From Straminergon stramineum (Eukaryota > Streptophyta > Bryopsida > Hypnales > Calliergonaceae), in contig OY987268.1 in the NCBI GenBank assembly GCA_963920665.1, forward strand, positions 12,278,501 to 12,342,500: DNA of 64,000 nt. The letters run 5' to 3'. Numbering within the stretch: the stretch's first letter is position 1; each line of letters opens with the position of its first letter. The position numbers were made by a program, and so were the translations under genes. The notes below the pieces were generated by a model. The model was not told the DNA's origin, did no database searches, and worked only from the letters and a program-made list of their open reading frames with translations. Of this stretch, positions 30,525-42,568 are shown piece after piece.

Positions 30525-31256
30525 TTAGACGCTGTACAGCTCCTTGATCTCGTTTTGCATCTCCTCCTCCTTCTCCCGACCATAGACATCAATGCTCATG
30601 TCCTGCTTGATGTTATCCGAGTCGTTCACCACCACTTCCTCATTAAGAACACGCTTGTCTTGCAGGCTGAAGTTGTAATCCGACTTCACGCCATCCCTCG
30701 GCACCAAATGCAACAAATTCTGCTGCGGATGATCGCGCTTCCACGTCCGGGAGGCACACTTGGCACGGAAATTAAACTCATCGCAAACACTCCCGACCTG
30801 CATCTCCACGGGCAACAACGACAAATCCTCCTTCAAGGCCACGCCGAGCGTCGTCGCCGTGACACACTTATAACACGTCACGCCGCCATTCTCCATACAC
30901 TCCAACGTCCCGGCCGTCACTGGCTCCACCATCAAGGCGTCCTTGAGCTTGCCGTTCTCGTCCTTCTTGAAACAATGCGCCAACCCGAGGACGATGTAAT
31001 CGTCGTCGCTCCATTCCGGGTCTTGGCCGTGCACTTCGCCTGCGGCTCGTGTCACCAATGTCACACACCTCCGCCGCGCTTCTCTCCTCACCACCACGGC
31101 GCGCAAGCTCTGTCCTACAAAGGAAGACTGATTACGGCCTCTGCATAGCATCTGCTGGCTCCGACTCGTCGAAGACGACGATGATGAAGATAGAGTTGCC
31201 TGGTGAGCTCCGATTGCAGCAGTGGCAGTGCCCGCGGTTGCGGCCATAGCTGCCAT
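30525..31256 (-). CDS. conserved plastid-targeted protein of unknown function, 243 aa, intronless
   Basis: A single uninterrupted frame starts at the ATG at 31256. Residues 1-70 are rich in Ala, Ser, Thr and Arg and nearly free of acidic residues, as in a chloroplast transit peptide, with the likely cleavage region at TLVTRAA (66-72). The mature part begins with an acidic stretch, EWSDDDYIVLGLAHCF. Next come a Cys-containing block ECMENGGVTCYKCVTATTLG (119-138), CDEFNFRAKCASRTWKR (158-174), then SDYNFSLQDKRVLNEEVVVN and NIKQDMSIDVYGRE. I recognise this as a conserved land-plant protein but cannot name a domain or reaction. Four of its cysteines (120, 128, 131, 158) could serve metal or redox roles; this is speculation. 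Its transit peptide resembles that of the signal peptidase at 36688-37185. Confidence 0.75.
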   Translation of the reverse strand: MAAMAATAGTATAAIGAHQATLSSSSSSSTSRSQQMLCRGRNQSSFVGQSLRAVVVRREARRRCVTLVTRAAGEVHGQDPEWSDDDYIVLGLAHCFKKDENGKLKDALMVEPVTAGTLECMENGGVTCYKCVTATTLGVALKEDLSLLPVEMQVGSVCDEFNFRAKCASRTWKRDHPQQNLLHLVPRDGVKSDYNFSLQDKRVLNEEVVVNDSDNIKQDMSIDVYGREKEEEMQNEIKELYSV

Positions 31257-32390
31257 CGTTGGCTATGGTGCTTGATTGAGCTGCAAATTTGCGAGTAACG
31301 GAGTTCAAGAGAATGGGACAGCAGGGGAAGTGGTTCGGTCAGGAAAGTGGGGAGAATCCGAAAACGGATAGGATAAGGGGCGCGTGTCGTAACCGCGCGT
31401 AAAACCTTGCGCGGGGAAGATTCGGCGGCCTCGGTGGGCGGGGTGGCGGGGAGAGACCGTGCTTGAGACTGCGCGGGAGGTTTTAAGAGGGGTCTTCCAT
31501 GTACAAAAAAACCCGGCCAAACTTTGCAGAAAAGAAATAATAAGATTTTGGAATTCTATATTAAAAGTGTGCAACATTTGTACGAGTTAATTGCATGAGG
31601 AGAATTTTAATTGTTGGCTAGCAAAATTTTAGAGAGAAATTTGTGCAAAGCAAGGGGAGGCAACTTTTCAACTTCTGGAAAACTAATTGTAACATTGAAT
31701 TTGAATTTTTTTGGTTGCTTGTAGTTTGTCAGCTAGGTAAAGTTACTCTTAAAATGTGGTTTCTACCTATTCAAGTGAAAACACTATGAAACTCAATGAT
31801 GGCAATTCCAATTAGAAATCGATTATTTTTTTTCAGATTTTGACATAGCATGAAAATTTACTGATAGAGCATCTCATTTCTAATCCTTTAGAATAGTCTA
31901 AATGGTTTTTTTATTCACATAGAATTATAGCTTGAGAGTTTTGTCCCCGAGGTATTGTCATTGGAAACATACTAAAAAGTCATAGGAAATACTTACCAAA
32001 AAATTTAAAGCATTGGAATATAGAAGCAATCTACAACTCAAGGTTAAAATGAATAATGGCAATTCAAATCATCCAAATTTTTAAATATCAACAACAATCT
32101 TAGAAAATTTTGAAGTAACTACTACTTTTCTTTACCTTACCTTAGAATTCTTTTTGGTTGCCTTATGTCCAATTTTAGATTTTTTAGTGTCTATTTCATA
32201 AGATTTTTTAGAATGCTTACAATGACAACACTCTCACATTCTAATTTCATATGAATAAAACATATTAAAATTTTTTGACTATTCTCGAGACTATTTTAAA
32301 GGATTGGAGTAGAAATATTTTTATAGCATCTTCACTCTAACTCTTCAAATTTGTAGCAAGTTTATTTAGGTAGCAAACCTTTTATGTCTC
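31257..32390. other. upstream of the plastid protein gene, then AT-rich intergenic
   Basis: The first 250 bp are GC-rich and probably hold the promoter and 5' leader. From about 31500 the sequence turns AT-rich with nothing recognised. Confidence 0.4.
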
Positions 32391-33275
32391 TTAACCCTTA
32401 AAGTTCCTAGACTATGTTATCACCAAAATCCCACAAAATCTGCCATTTCTAATACAAGTACCAAGTTTTTGAAAAATATCATTTTTGGACACATGTAACT
32501 GTAAGATCTTATAGTACACTAGATTGAGAAGATGTGGAAGAAAATTTAGAAAATTCCACCATGTAGATTGCAAGATATTAGCATTTGAAGTGACAAAAAT
32601 CCTCTTTTGGGCCCTGTGAAAAAACGGGCAGCTTCACTTCACAAGGTTTTATTTGTATGAAAAAATGTCCAAAATGGTGGTGCTTCTTTAGATTCATTCT
32701 TCAATGCAAGTTGGCTATATGCTTGAAAATTTTTACATCATTTGGAATTGTGCAACATATAGGAAAAAAATAGTAAGTAGAAAGATGTAGAAAATGATTC
32801 AAAATACTAAGTTGTTAACAATTTATTAATGGACTTGAAAAATCCCAATACCAATTGATGTAATGTTATAAACAATCTACATCTTACGTTTTTACTTTTT
32901 TTCAAAAAATATTGAAAATTGAGTTAAATACAGGACTTTAAAGTTTATTTTAGAATAGAGAATCCATACTTGCCCGCAAACTAAAACATCTCGTAACTTT
33001 TGACTCATTGATCAAAATGGAATGATTGAAAGCTTTCTATGTATGTAGAAATCTAGAAAAAAAATTTCAAATTTTTATTTTTGAAAAAAACGATTTTTTC
33101 AAATCTTCCCAAATTGCCTGAGTTGAGAAACAAATTACATATTAGGCCATAACTTTTGACTCATATTTCCAAATGCCTTGAAATTTAGTGCATATGAAAG
33201 ATATTCTTTGTTTACACCTTCTTCTAAAGTTCGGGCCAAAAACATGAAAATACCTATTCACATGTACTTGCCCCA
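32391..33275. mobile_element. TTAA-flanked element, type 1, right end missing
   Basis: TTAA at 32391-32394 is followed by CCCTTAAAGTTCC. The interior aligns through about 33275 with the copy at 7202. The last roughly 45 bp, including the TTTAGGGG terminus, are absent. Confidence 0.7.
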
Positions 33276-34278
33276 TATATTGTAGTGTTTAATTTTGTAT
33301 TTTTTCTTAGTCTTCTCTTAGCTAATTTGGAGTCTTTGATTCCAAATTTAAGTTTAAATTATACAAATTAATGGTAAATAATGAGTTCTAGTGTTTGTTC
33401 CCAAAGGAGTTTTTTTCCCCCTTAGTAAGCCCCACAAAAGGCTTTCTACCCACATATATTTGCACCCCTTCAAATTAATAGAGTCGTTTTTTTCACCACA
33501 TGAACTTGGAAATTGAAAGAATTTATTATCATACATTGAATCAATAATAAATATTCAACAAGTTTTGAAGTGGTCATTTTTTGTTTGTCTCTCACAACAT
33601 GGTATTTGAGTCATCTAATCCAATGTCCAAATTTTGCCCATAAACTTGCACAATGGACAAAGTGAAATATATTCTATGAGGAAGAAAAAACAAAAAGTCA
33701 AAATGAGAGTTGGACTTTAAGGATATCTATAACTTCTTGGTGAAGTATGATCTCCATTCTAATTACATAAAACAACATAATTGTGGACCCACTAAAGATG
33801 CTTTCAAAGGCTTTTAACCCCTTAGTGCTCTAATATCCCAAATCTAGACAATGAATAGAGAGGTTCCTAGGGTTTTTCTGACCACAAAACTTCTCATTCA
33901 TCCAAACCAATGCTTGAGTTTTTAAAAAAAATAGTCTATTAGAAAGGACTCAAGCATGAAAGGTTAAATCAATCTCCGAGTAGAATTGCACATTGTTGCT
34001 TCACCAAGTTTAGTCATAAGAAAAGGGAACATAATCATGAATTTGAAGTAAATTCTTAACATGTTGAAAATTGCATTTTTTGGAAAATATTTGCTTGGAA
34101 GCATTTCTTTAACCCCAAGAGCAATGTATAAGGATACATGATCCCCTAAGCTAATGTGGGATCCAACTGATGGCTCAATAAACACTACACACTAGGATTA
34201 CTACCTATGGGTGGGCAAAAAATTTACCTTGTCAATCTGGTTTGACAAGAATCTTAGGCTGCTAAGTCTGCTGAAAGG
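33276..34278. other. AT-rich spacer downstream of the signal peptidase gene
   Basis: A further family-like end, TTAA followed by CCCCTTAGTGC, occurs at about 33823, but I could not find a partner terminus. No gene was recognised. The last part probably includes the 3' untranslated region of the gene ending at 34279. Confidence 0.35.
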
Positions 34279-37185
34279 CTATGAAGGTCTGATTGCACTT
34301 TGAGACTGAAGCAGTGGAAGGACGGGTGTGAGACGAACGCCGGGAGACTCTGGTTCCAATACTGTGCTGCCGATTCGTGGGGGAGGCCAATATCGGACAA
34401 TTGATCGCCCTAAAATATTCTTTACAGGAAGGGATCCCCTGCCAGCGAAAAAACACAGCCTCAATTATTAATACATTGCCAAAGTAAATGTTATCCTTCC
34501 AAATTCTTACATGCATTGTAATTCCATGTCTCTGGGAGATTAATTATTGCTTACAGATTGCCTCAGGAGCAGAAGCGACGGTAACTACACGAACCCTGTC
34601 TTGTACGAACCAATAACACATTATCTATTCAGCTAATAGATAATTGTTGAAATTGTTGTTGTGACCACAAATCAAGGCACAAATGACATGAACTCTGCAG
34701 GGTTCCTTCTCAACCTGGATTGTAAGGACTCGGCCAGGAATATAGGGCCCAAGCCACCAATCAGAGAGGGATTCTGAATGGAAGACAGTCCGTGAATAGA
34801 GAAAGCTTGTTTGGTTATGTGAGCAGGGATATAAGCACTCTCTTCAAGAATATTATGTAAAACGTAAGGCTTATATTTCACCCTAAGTTAATAAGTTAGA
34901 TGTACCCCAACGAACTTAGAACTTAGAATCACACGTCATGATCTTTAGATGTAATGAGGAAGTGATAAGTGAGAGACAGCTTACCAGATATGTGAGTCAT
35001 AGCTGTTGTTACGGTTGTCTCCCATGACAAAAACTGAACCTTCTGGAACATACTGCACACGCAAGGGAGGGGATGATGAGTCGTACGGAGATTACAAAAA
35101 TGGCTTAGGAAGAAGTCAGGTGCATTAGAGAGTCTAACATCTAAGTGTCCAAATGGTCAAGAGTGGCTGCCTCCATATCTACACGAATTGAAATAAATCA
35201 CTTAGGACGCTTCAAGGAAGGTTACAGAATGTTTCAAAAGAAAGAAGAAATTGTATCTTACATTTTTGAACAATTGAAATATGTTTTGAAAGTTGCTAAA
35301 ATTGACTATGAACTTCTAAAGTGCACTTTGTATGATTTTATCTTTGGCACTTGAGGGTTAAACCAGTAACGACTGCAAAGTGACTAGAAAGGCACTTACA
35401 GTAGCCTTCATGTCGTAGATTGGAGGCTCGGCAATGAACTCTTCATTCCTGAGCTGCTTGTTCACATATAGTTGGCCATTGTGGACCTGATCAACCAGAT
35501 GCCGTCAGAAGCCTATACGCAATCAAAATCTAAGAAAACGCTCAAAATTATAGTATTCTATAATTTGATGAGTATATACCGGTATTCAAAACCTCCACAA
35601 CCACTTGCTGCTTGCCACGATCGACTCAAAGTTTTGTTTAAGGTTAAACAAAGCACCTCCATTCAAACAAGCAAGAAAAGTAACCAGGAGGACAACATAA
35701 GGTAACAGTCCGGTTGATAAACACACCTCAACAACGTCTCCTGCCTGGGCAACTATGCGCTTGATGAAGACCTCGCTTGCGCTGTAGCCCTTCGCCTGTA
35801 CAGAAAAGAATTCTGAGGACGCAGTAACAACATCTGAAACTTAGGTCAAAAACCCTGACTAAGAGTTAGGGGAATTCCAACAGATTAAAAACGTAAGAAC
35901 TTACTTGTAAGCTTTCAGGTGCCTTGAAGATGACGATATCATTCACAGTAGGTTTTCTAAAGTAATACGACACCTGCACAAACAGCATTTCCATGAACAA
36001 GTTAGAGCCTCTCTAGCAAAACCCTACGTTGCTGCTTGCGTACATTTAACTCAAACCTATTAAACTCGTAGCTGCACGCGCTTACCTCATGCCCACAATG
36101 AAAAATTACTTCAAGTCAAATATAATCAAGACAGTGGCCACTGAACCAGAAGTGCCAAAAGCACCAACCTAAAATCTTAGACAATAGGTACAATTGATTA
36201 GAAAAATGTACAAAGCCTTAATATTGGAGGCTTTAGAACACCTACAAAAAAAAAACTCGATCCTACAAAACTCTTGCATACGGTATCCGAAGGCCGCATT
36301 CTTTGCCGCGTTCAAATCCTCTTTCATTTGTTCATATGAAAATTTGACCAGTCTTACTATAAATATTGCATACGCCATCCAAATAACGCATTCCGTGATG
36401 CATTGGAATCCTCTTTCATTTGCAAACAAGAACGAGTAAAAATTCCGCCCGGCTAATAACAGGAACTGTGTGCTCAGTAGCAAAAAATGGTGCCCCTACC
36501 AAACACAAACGAGTATAATACCTCAAAGGATACGAAATCTTTCAAACTCGGAACAAGAATTAGGTTATCCACTTCCTACTCCCTCTGGTGCCGTTCACAC
36601 ACCCTAATTTCGCAATGACACCAACAATTGCTCTCTACATTGAGCAAATGTGAACCTAAGCCTAAGGGTTTAGGTGAACCCACAAACCTTTTCAGCAAGA
36701 ATCCGGTCCCCAACTTCGAACGTCGGATACATGGAGAGCGACGGAATGAACCTTGGCTCCGCAACAAACGCTCGGAACAACAAAGAGAAAGCAAACGCAG
36801 CAATAATCGTCTTCCCATCGTCGGACGAGATTCTTGCCCAATCAGGCAACCACGCAGGACGACGATCCTCCTTCGCCCCAATAGCCTCCTCTTCCTTCTC
36901 TTTAATTACCGGCGCCACCACAGGCTCAATTCCATTCCCACCACCACCACTAGTAGTCTTCCCTTCACGCTCAGCTCTCGTCACCAATGTCAAAACACGT
37001 CTCTGGTGTGCGCATCTTCCGGCTAAGGAGGATTGCTTCAGCTCTTGTCCTAGAAACAAATTTCGGAGAGAAAGTCCGCGAGACGAGGAGTGGGAGTTTG
37101 TTGGTGTTTTTGTGAGGTGGTGGTGGTGGTGGAGAATTGAGGATTCTAGAAGAGAAATTCGCCCAGTGGCGGCTATGGAGGCCAT
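34279..37185 (-). CDS. plastid type I signal peptidase (thylakoidal processing peptidase, Plsp1-like), 6 exons, 316 aa
   Basis: It removes thylakoid-transfer signals from lumenal proteins and acts in thylakoid and envelope membranes. Exons in transcript order are 37185-36688, 35973-35905, 35795-35727, 35486-35400, 35052-34985 and 34438-34279; they total 951 nt in frame with GT-AG borders. Residues 1-71 are a transit peptide with a His run (19-23) and end at TLVTRA. Residues 126-141 ([16 protein letters not shown]) form the membrane anchor. The S26 boxes follow: PSLSMYPT with catalytic Ser151, FIKRIVA with catalytic Lys201, and [11 protein letters not shown] at 252-262. The family motif WGPLP is WGSLP here. 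The last exon contains [10 protein letters not shown] and a short non-conserved tail. The open frame extends upstream of the chosen ATG, but the first ATG is at 37185. All catalytic residues are present, so it should be active. Confidence 0.93.
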
Positions 37186-37871
37186 CTCGTGAAGCTCAAG
37201 ATTGTTGTGCGAATTTGCGCCGTGATGGATCGAAGGCACAAATCTTGCGACAACAGGGGCGACAACACGCAACGTCTTCACAGGAAGCGCATTTCTGGAA
37301 CTGGATAAGAGATGGACTAAGAGACGACTTTTTGGTTTATCGTTTACTTTTTGTCATCGAGAGAGAGTTTTTTCATGGAGCTTCATTTTTCATCGATGAT
37401 ATTTTCATTCATTCCCAGGTTTAGGGCTACGCCTTCCTTCAACCTCTGGTCTCGTCGCCATAGCTCGCGTCTACTGTCGAAGCTTTTGCTGGTCTTCTCG
37501 TTGTTACTCTAGCTGCGGGTCTTGATTTCATTCTCTTCTGGTTTCGTATTCTCTTATCATTGCCGAGAGAATTTTTTTTGTGGAATTTGGTGAGTTTGTA
37601 GTTCACTTTTTCCATGTCTTTCTGGTGAGTAGCGATGCAGTGAATTGTGAGTTAGTACGATAGAGCTTACGTGTGTGGGCTTGGATTTTCGTATGCACTT
37701 CTCTGTTTCCTTGTTTGATGGAGTGATTTTTAGTGGTGACGTTGGCTACGCATTTGAGATTGAAGAAAAGGGGGAAGAAGATGTTGTTTATTGGATGTGA
37801 AGATCGCGATTTAGTCGTGGTTTGCTATTTTTTTCTGAAGAATTTGGGGTTTCGTAGGGTTTGAGGGAACC
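37186..37871. promoter_or_regulatory. shared upstream region of two divergent genes
   Basis: The ATGs of the signal peptidase (37185, minus) and the G-patch protein (37872, plus) are 686 bp apart, head to head, so both promoters and 5' leaders must fit here. The sequence is less AT-rich than the repeat fields. An AACCATGG start context precedes the G-patch gene. No specific element was identified with confidence. Confidence 0.5.
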
Positions 37872-40869
37872 ATGGACTTTTCAAGGCGGCAGGGTGGCGG
37901 GTATGCAGTGTTTGCGCAAGAGCAGCGGCAACGAGAGCGGGAGCAGGTAATTTGCTCTCGAGTTTCAGACGAGTGTGGATCTAACTGTCGTTGTAGAATG
38001 AGTTCTGTGCTTATGTATTGGATTGTTGTAGGCTCAAAGTTGCGACCTATGTTAACTCATGGGCACCCTGTGAAGTCAACTCTCTCAAAAATAAACAGTT
38101 GGCAAACGCGCCCCTAATTCCAACTGGGTGCTTAACTCTACAACAGCTGCATACCAGCAGGGCTGCCATATGAGTGAAAACAGAAAGCATTGCATTTGAC
38201 GGAGAAACTGGTTGTTCATTGTTGTGTGACAAATGTACTTTTCAAGTTATCATTTTATAAGGTGAAAGCATGCACGTGTAGAAAATTAGGACTTTAAGGT
38301 GATGCAATTGAAATTACCAATTTGAAGTAGAACTTAATAAATCATAGATTTTCAAAGTTCGAAACTTTGGCTGTGAATTGCCGGATAAGCACGTCTGGTT
38401 TGTTTGCAGGCCTATGAGGACTCATTAGCTGATGATTTGGGCGAAGAATTTAGGCTGCCAATCACTCACAGGCCCGTCGAAAATTTGAACACGGAGTATC
38501 TCGAGCAGGCCTCAGTCGAAACGTCTCTGCCCTCGTCGAATATTGGATTTCGCCTCCTGCAGAAGATGGGCTGGAAAGGGAAAGGCCTTGGTAAAAATGA
38601 ACAAGGTATGCATAGCGAAGTTGTTTTCCTGCTCTAGTCTTTTCTGTTTTAGATTTGATCTAAGAGTTTTACTGCACTTAGGATTCTTGAGCGTTTGCTT
38701 TTGCATTGAGCTCGAAACCCTTATCGTGTATTTTATTCCTTTCTTGCGCGTAGGTATTGTGGAACCAATCAAAGCAGGTGCACGAGATGCAAAACTTGGG
38801 GTAGGGAAGCAAGAGCAAGACGACTTTTACACTGCAGAAGAAAACATCCACCGCAAAAAACTTGATGTGGAAGTGGAAGAAACAGAGGAACAGACAAAGA
38901 AACGTGAGGTGTGTTTCGACTCCTTGCATTTACAAAAACATAATCAATATATGTTACAACGTACGTAGAAGTGAGTGTCGTGCCTATGCTCATTTCTTAA
39001 CTGCTTATTGCATCTCACATATGAAGGGTACGGTATACCTCCTGTAAGTTACTCTACGAATATAGCGTTGTGAATTCTCGGAATTAGTGATAATGCAAGG
39101 TCATGGCTCGTACATAACATTCTTGAGGAGTTGTCAGAACTCACCCTTCTCCTCTGTGGATGGAAACCCAAAAATATTCAAACGTCTACCATTCCCTGTG
39201 GAAAGCATGCATGGCGCTTAGTGAGTGACCTGTCTTCTATTTCCAAGGGTGCTAATACTGCTAAAAAAGAATCTATATTCTTTTGGCAAAGGGTATTAAA
39301 GGTAGCTGCTCAAGAATGTTATATATAGGCTCGTATAAAACATGGTTGTAGTTGTCGGGTTAGAACACAGCTATGGTAAAAGAGAGAGGCTGATGGGTGG
39401 AAGGGTTATCTCATTTGGATCATCATGATAAAGGAGCAGGCAGCTATAGGCTGCGAGAGAGTGTTTTCGTGGCAAAATATTTTGAGAGAGAAGAAGGCTC
39501 TGGCTCTCTCGTCAATGTGTGGTGCGCTGTATTACCCGGATGGCCGTTCCCGGCTCGTTGCGTCCGTCACAGGTTGTTGCTGAGCGCGAGACCAAGATCC
39601 AAAACGAAGTGAAAGAGATCCACCGCGTCTTCTACTGCGAGCTCTGCAATAAACAGTATAAAATGGCTACCGAGTTTGAAACGCATCTTAGCTCTTATGA
39701 CCACAATCACAAAAAGGTTAGTACTGTGGATAGATTTTTGTTCATCACTGCATTGCGTCTCCCACTTTGTAATTCTTGATATGATGAAATCTTGGGAGCC
39801 AGTTCTATACAATTCATTTTTGCTAAAAGGATTTTTGATGGTTGGGCTCTACAGCGTTTCAAGGAGATGCGTGAATCCCAAGGTGGTCGAAACAGGGATG
39901 AGCGACAGAAGAGGGAACAAGCTCGCGAAGAGAAAGAATTGGCAAGAGCTGCTCAACTGTAGGTGCTCAAAGCCAGATTTGATATGACGATTATTGGTGT
40001 TGCTGTTGCTGTTGCTGAAAGAATTGTAACGTTGCCTCCTTTATTGGAGTTTCGTGGTTCTTCGTTCTTAAAATTTTTTCCCGTCATATCCATGTCCCTT
40101 ATACTTGGTCCATGTGCTACTGTAACCCTAAGTGCCAGAGCTTAAAAATAGTCCACGTTGGAAGCTAACACTCAGTAAGAGTAATTACCAGGAGATATTC
40201 AGAACTTGTCACTATATTTCAAGAATGTAGGGTATAATGTCTTCTTTCTAAGGTACATTTTGTTTCATTTCTTGAATTTCAACTCCTAGGAGCAGCCACT
40301 TTTGGCTATTTGGGCACTTGGGGGTTAATTATTATTTTTCTTACATCAGTCCTCCTTAACGTCCTTGGAACACTAGCCAACGTATTATTATTACTCGAGT
40401 TCAGACGGTTGGTTTCAGACATCTTGACATGCCATTTTTCTTGTTTTTCCAGAGCTGAAGCTCAGCGCCTTCAGAAGGAAGTCAAGACTGCTGGCAGCAG
40501 CGGGGCAATGGAAATTGTACACGAACAACGGCCAGCGTTGAAATTTGGCTTTGGCTCCAAGCCAGTTGCTTCCAAGGTGAATCTTCTTTTACCAATACTT
40601 TTCTTTCATATCTTTGAAAAATCTCAGGGGAAGCTAGTACTTTACGATAGTATCATCATGGTGTTCATGCAAGCAACTTGAAAGACTCGTTCCAAAGGTC
40701 TCCAGCAGCAAGCTCTTTCCAGGAGCTGTGTTTCGGGGGTTCAGAACGCAGATATCCTGATCTATCTACGTGTCGTGCACAGATGTCAATGGGGCTTGCT
40801 ATCAAGAAGACCAAAGTAGTCGCTAAAGTTGCCTCTGTTTTCACGAACGACAGTGATGAAGAGACTTAG
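37872..40869 (+). CDS. G-patch and C2H2 zinc-finger protein (GPATCH8-like), 7 exons, 294 aa
   Basis: This is a probable nuclear RNA-processing factor; G-patches typically bind and stimulate DEAH-box helicases. Exons are 37872-37946, 38410-38605, 38754-38908, 39573-39716, 39855-39958, 40453-40576 and 40783-40869; they total 885 nt in frame. The N-terminus is MDFSRRQGGGYAVFAQEQRQ. The G-patch spans about 68-112, including IGFRLLQKMGWKGKGLGKNE and GIVEPI. A Lys/Glu-rich linker leads to a zinc finger FYCELCNKQYK...H...H with Cys164, Cys167, His180 and His186. A long basic/acidic helix (RFKEMRESQGGRNRDERQKR onward, 191-240) follows, then LKFGFGSKP and a C-terminus VASVFTNDSDEET. This order is that of plant relatives of human GPATCH8. 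The role in splicing is inferred from the family. Confidence 0.9.
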
Positions 40870-42547
40870 AATTAGCACCTCTGTACAGTGATGTGCTTGA
40901 GCTTGCCAAGCCTTACAGAAGTTGATTGTTTGAATTATACCCTGGGATGTGAGCCTGAAAGCCTCAAACCTGAATGGATTTTCTTGTGTAACTCGGTATT
41001 CCTATGCAGTGAATTACGGCTAGTATAATTTGCAATCTGCACGATTGCGTTCCATTATTTTTTTGCCTGTGATTGATTCCGAGTATAGAATGAACGGCTA
41101 TGACCACAGAATCAAAAGATTCCGTGATATGTGATGACCACTTCGACTTTGGCCGTGGCACCGTTCACTCACATTTACGATGCAGTTGACTTGTCTCTAT
41201 TTCATGTTCATTCCTATATACGCATCGACCAATTTCGGGGGATATGGTTTTTTCCTTCGAGGTTGCAATACTCTGTTTTGCAATTTGCTCATGCTTGTTC
41301 CTTTCAGATCTCTGCATTTGAGGAGTGCATAAATTCCCCAAAATACATTTCGGAAGTGACAATCGTGAAATTAATAATAAAAGATACAGAGTCTGAGAAG
41401 CTTTATCGGATATAAGGATATTACGAATGTGCGCGAAAGTGATAGTTTTATCAGGCGCTTTTCGTGGGCTGCACCAGGCAAACAGATGACTTCATTTCAT
41501 ACAATCACAATCTGTTCCCAGATCAATCAATATTACCCAGCAAGCATATGGATACCCGGATGGGACATTTACCTTGATTACTTTATGGATGTTCGGAAGT
41601 TTCCACTTTCATTACTAGAGTTTCACCTTGGTAAACCCTAAACCCGTACACTTCGCAAACTCAATTTCTGTAACCCCACTATCGTAGAGTCTCAATAACA
41701 GAACTATGATGATATGCATTTTAATGTCATAGATACTTTATCTCTACTAAGAGATACTACCTTTCTGCTGAAAGCTTCTCAATGCGGAAACCATTTCAGA
41801 ATTAAGGGATAGAAGCATCATAGAGATTCCCATCGAATATGTCATCACACCTCCGAAGAGATTGTAAGATGTCCCTATTCTTTTTTTCATCATTTGCTTT
41901 CTCCGCGCACACGGAACCTTAACCTGTAAGATGATACTTACCCTATAGGACAATACACTATCATTCCATGATTGAACATGTTGAGAAAAAAACAAATTTC
42001 ATGTTCTTATCGAAATATGTATAAAGTGCACAACCGTATTGAAATCTACTGCAGAAGCATCATAGAGATTCCCATCGAATATGTCATCACCTCCCCGAAG
42101 GGCTTTCCTATGATGTCCCTATTCTTTTTTTCGTCATCTGCTTCCCAGCGAGTAAGAGAAAAAAGCTGTCAACAACCTATCGTACCAAAAGCCGAACAAG
42201 AAATTATCGACGCTGGCATAGCGAAGGGTGCATAGAAGGAAGACGTTTCCTAGGCGCCTTCCCCCTTGTGATCTCGCTTCAGGGAACGGATCCTTTGGCA
42301 TGGCCTTAACCAAGGATCAGATAGAGAAGCCAACCAGAATTCTCACAAACAAACACAAATCTGAAAATCAGCACGGGTGCAAACCCTCACAGTAACTCAG
42401 AAACTGCTTCTAAAGGATATGGAACCAACGCTCTAGACAGGCCAGACACACCTAACCAGAACCTGAAACGTAAGGTGACACAAAATACATTGCAGGGAAG
42501 CTGCGTTGCATCGAAAGATATATACTGTTGGAAGGAGTCGCAGTCGA
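40870..42547. other. 3' flank of the G-patch gene; no gene recognised
   Basis: It is less AT-rich than the repeat fields and contains short frames on both strands (for example 41972-42235 plus), none with a known domain. A direct duplication occupies 41811-41900 and 42053-42148. Confidence 0.35.
41811..42148 (+). repeat. direct duplication of about 95 bp, copies 242 bp apart
   Basis: Copy 1 (41811-41900) and copy 2 (42053-42148) both begin with AGAAGCATCATAGAGATTCC and continue through catcgaatatgtcatcac to gatgtccctattcttttttt, then tcatc and tgctt. A short indel differs in the middle. It is not clearly part of a transposon. Confidence 0.85.
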
Positions 42548-42568
42548 TTAGGGTTAGGGTTAGGGTTT
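42548..42568 (+). repeat. short interstitial telomere-like tract
   Basis: Three TTAGGG units end in TAGGGTTT. Such short tracts occur by chance or in promoters; a similar one lies at 51860-51877. Confidence 0.7.

Noticed and set aside
30447..31148. 233-codon open frame on the plus strand
   Set aside because: It is the complement of the intronless plastid protein gene at 30525-31256. Its His/Leu/Arg-rich composition is what antisense of that gene gives, and it has no domain.
36674..37192. Long open frames on the plus strand opposite the signal peptidase first exon
   Set aside because: They are antisense shadows of a GC-richer exon; the minus frame has the transit peptide, membrane anchor and catalytic Ser motif.
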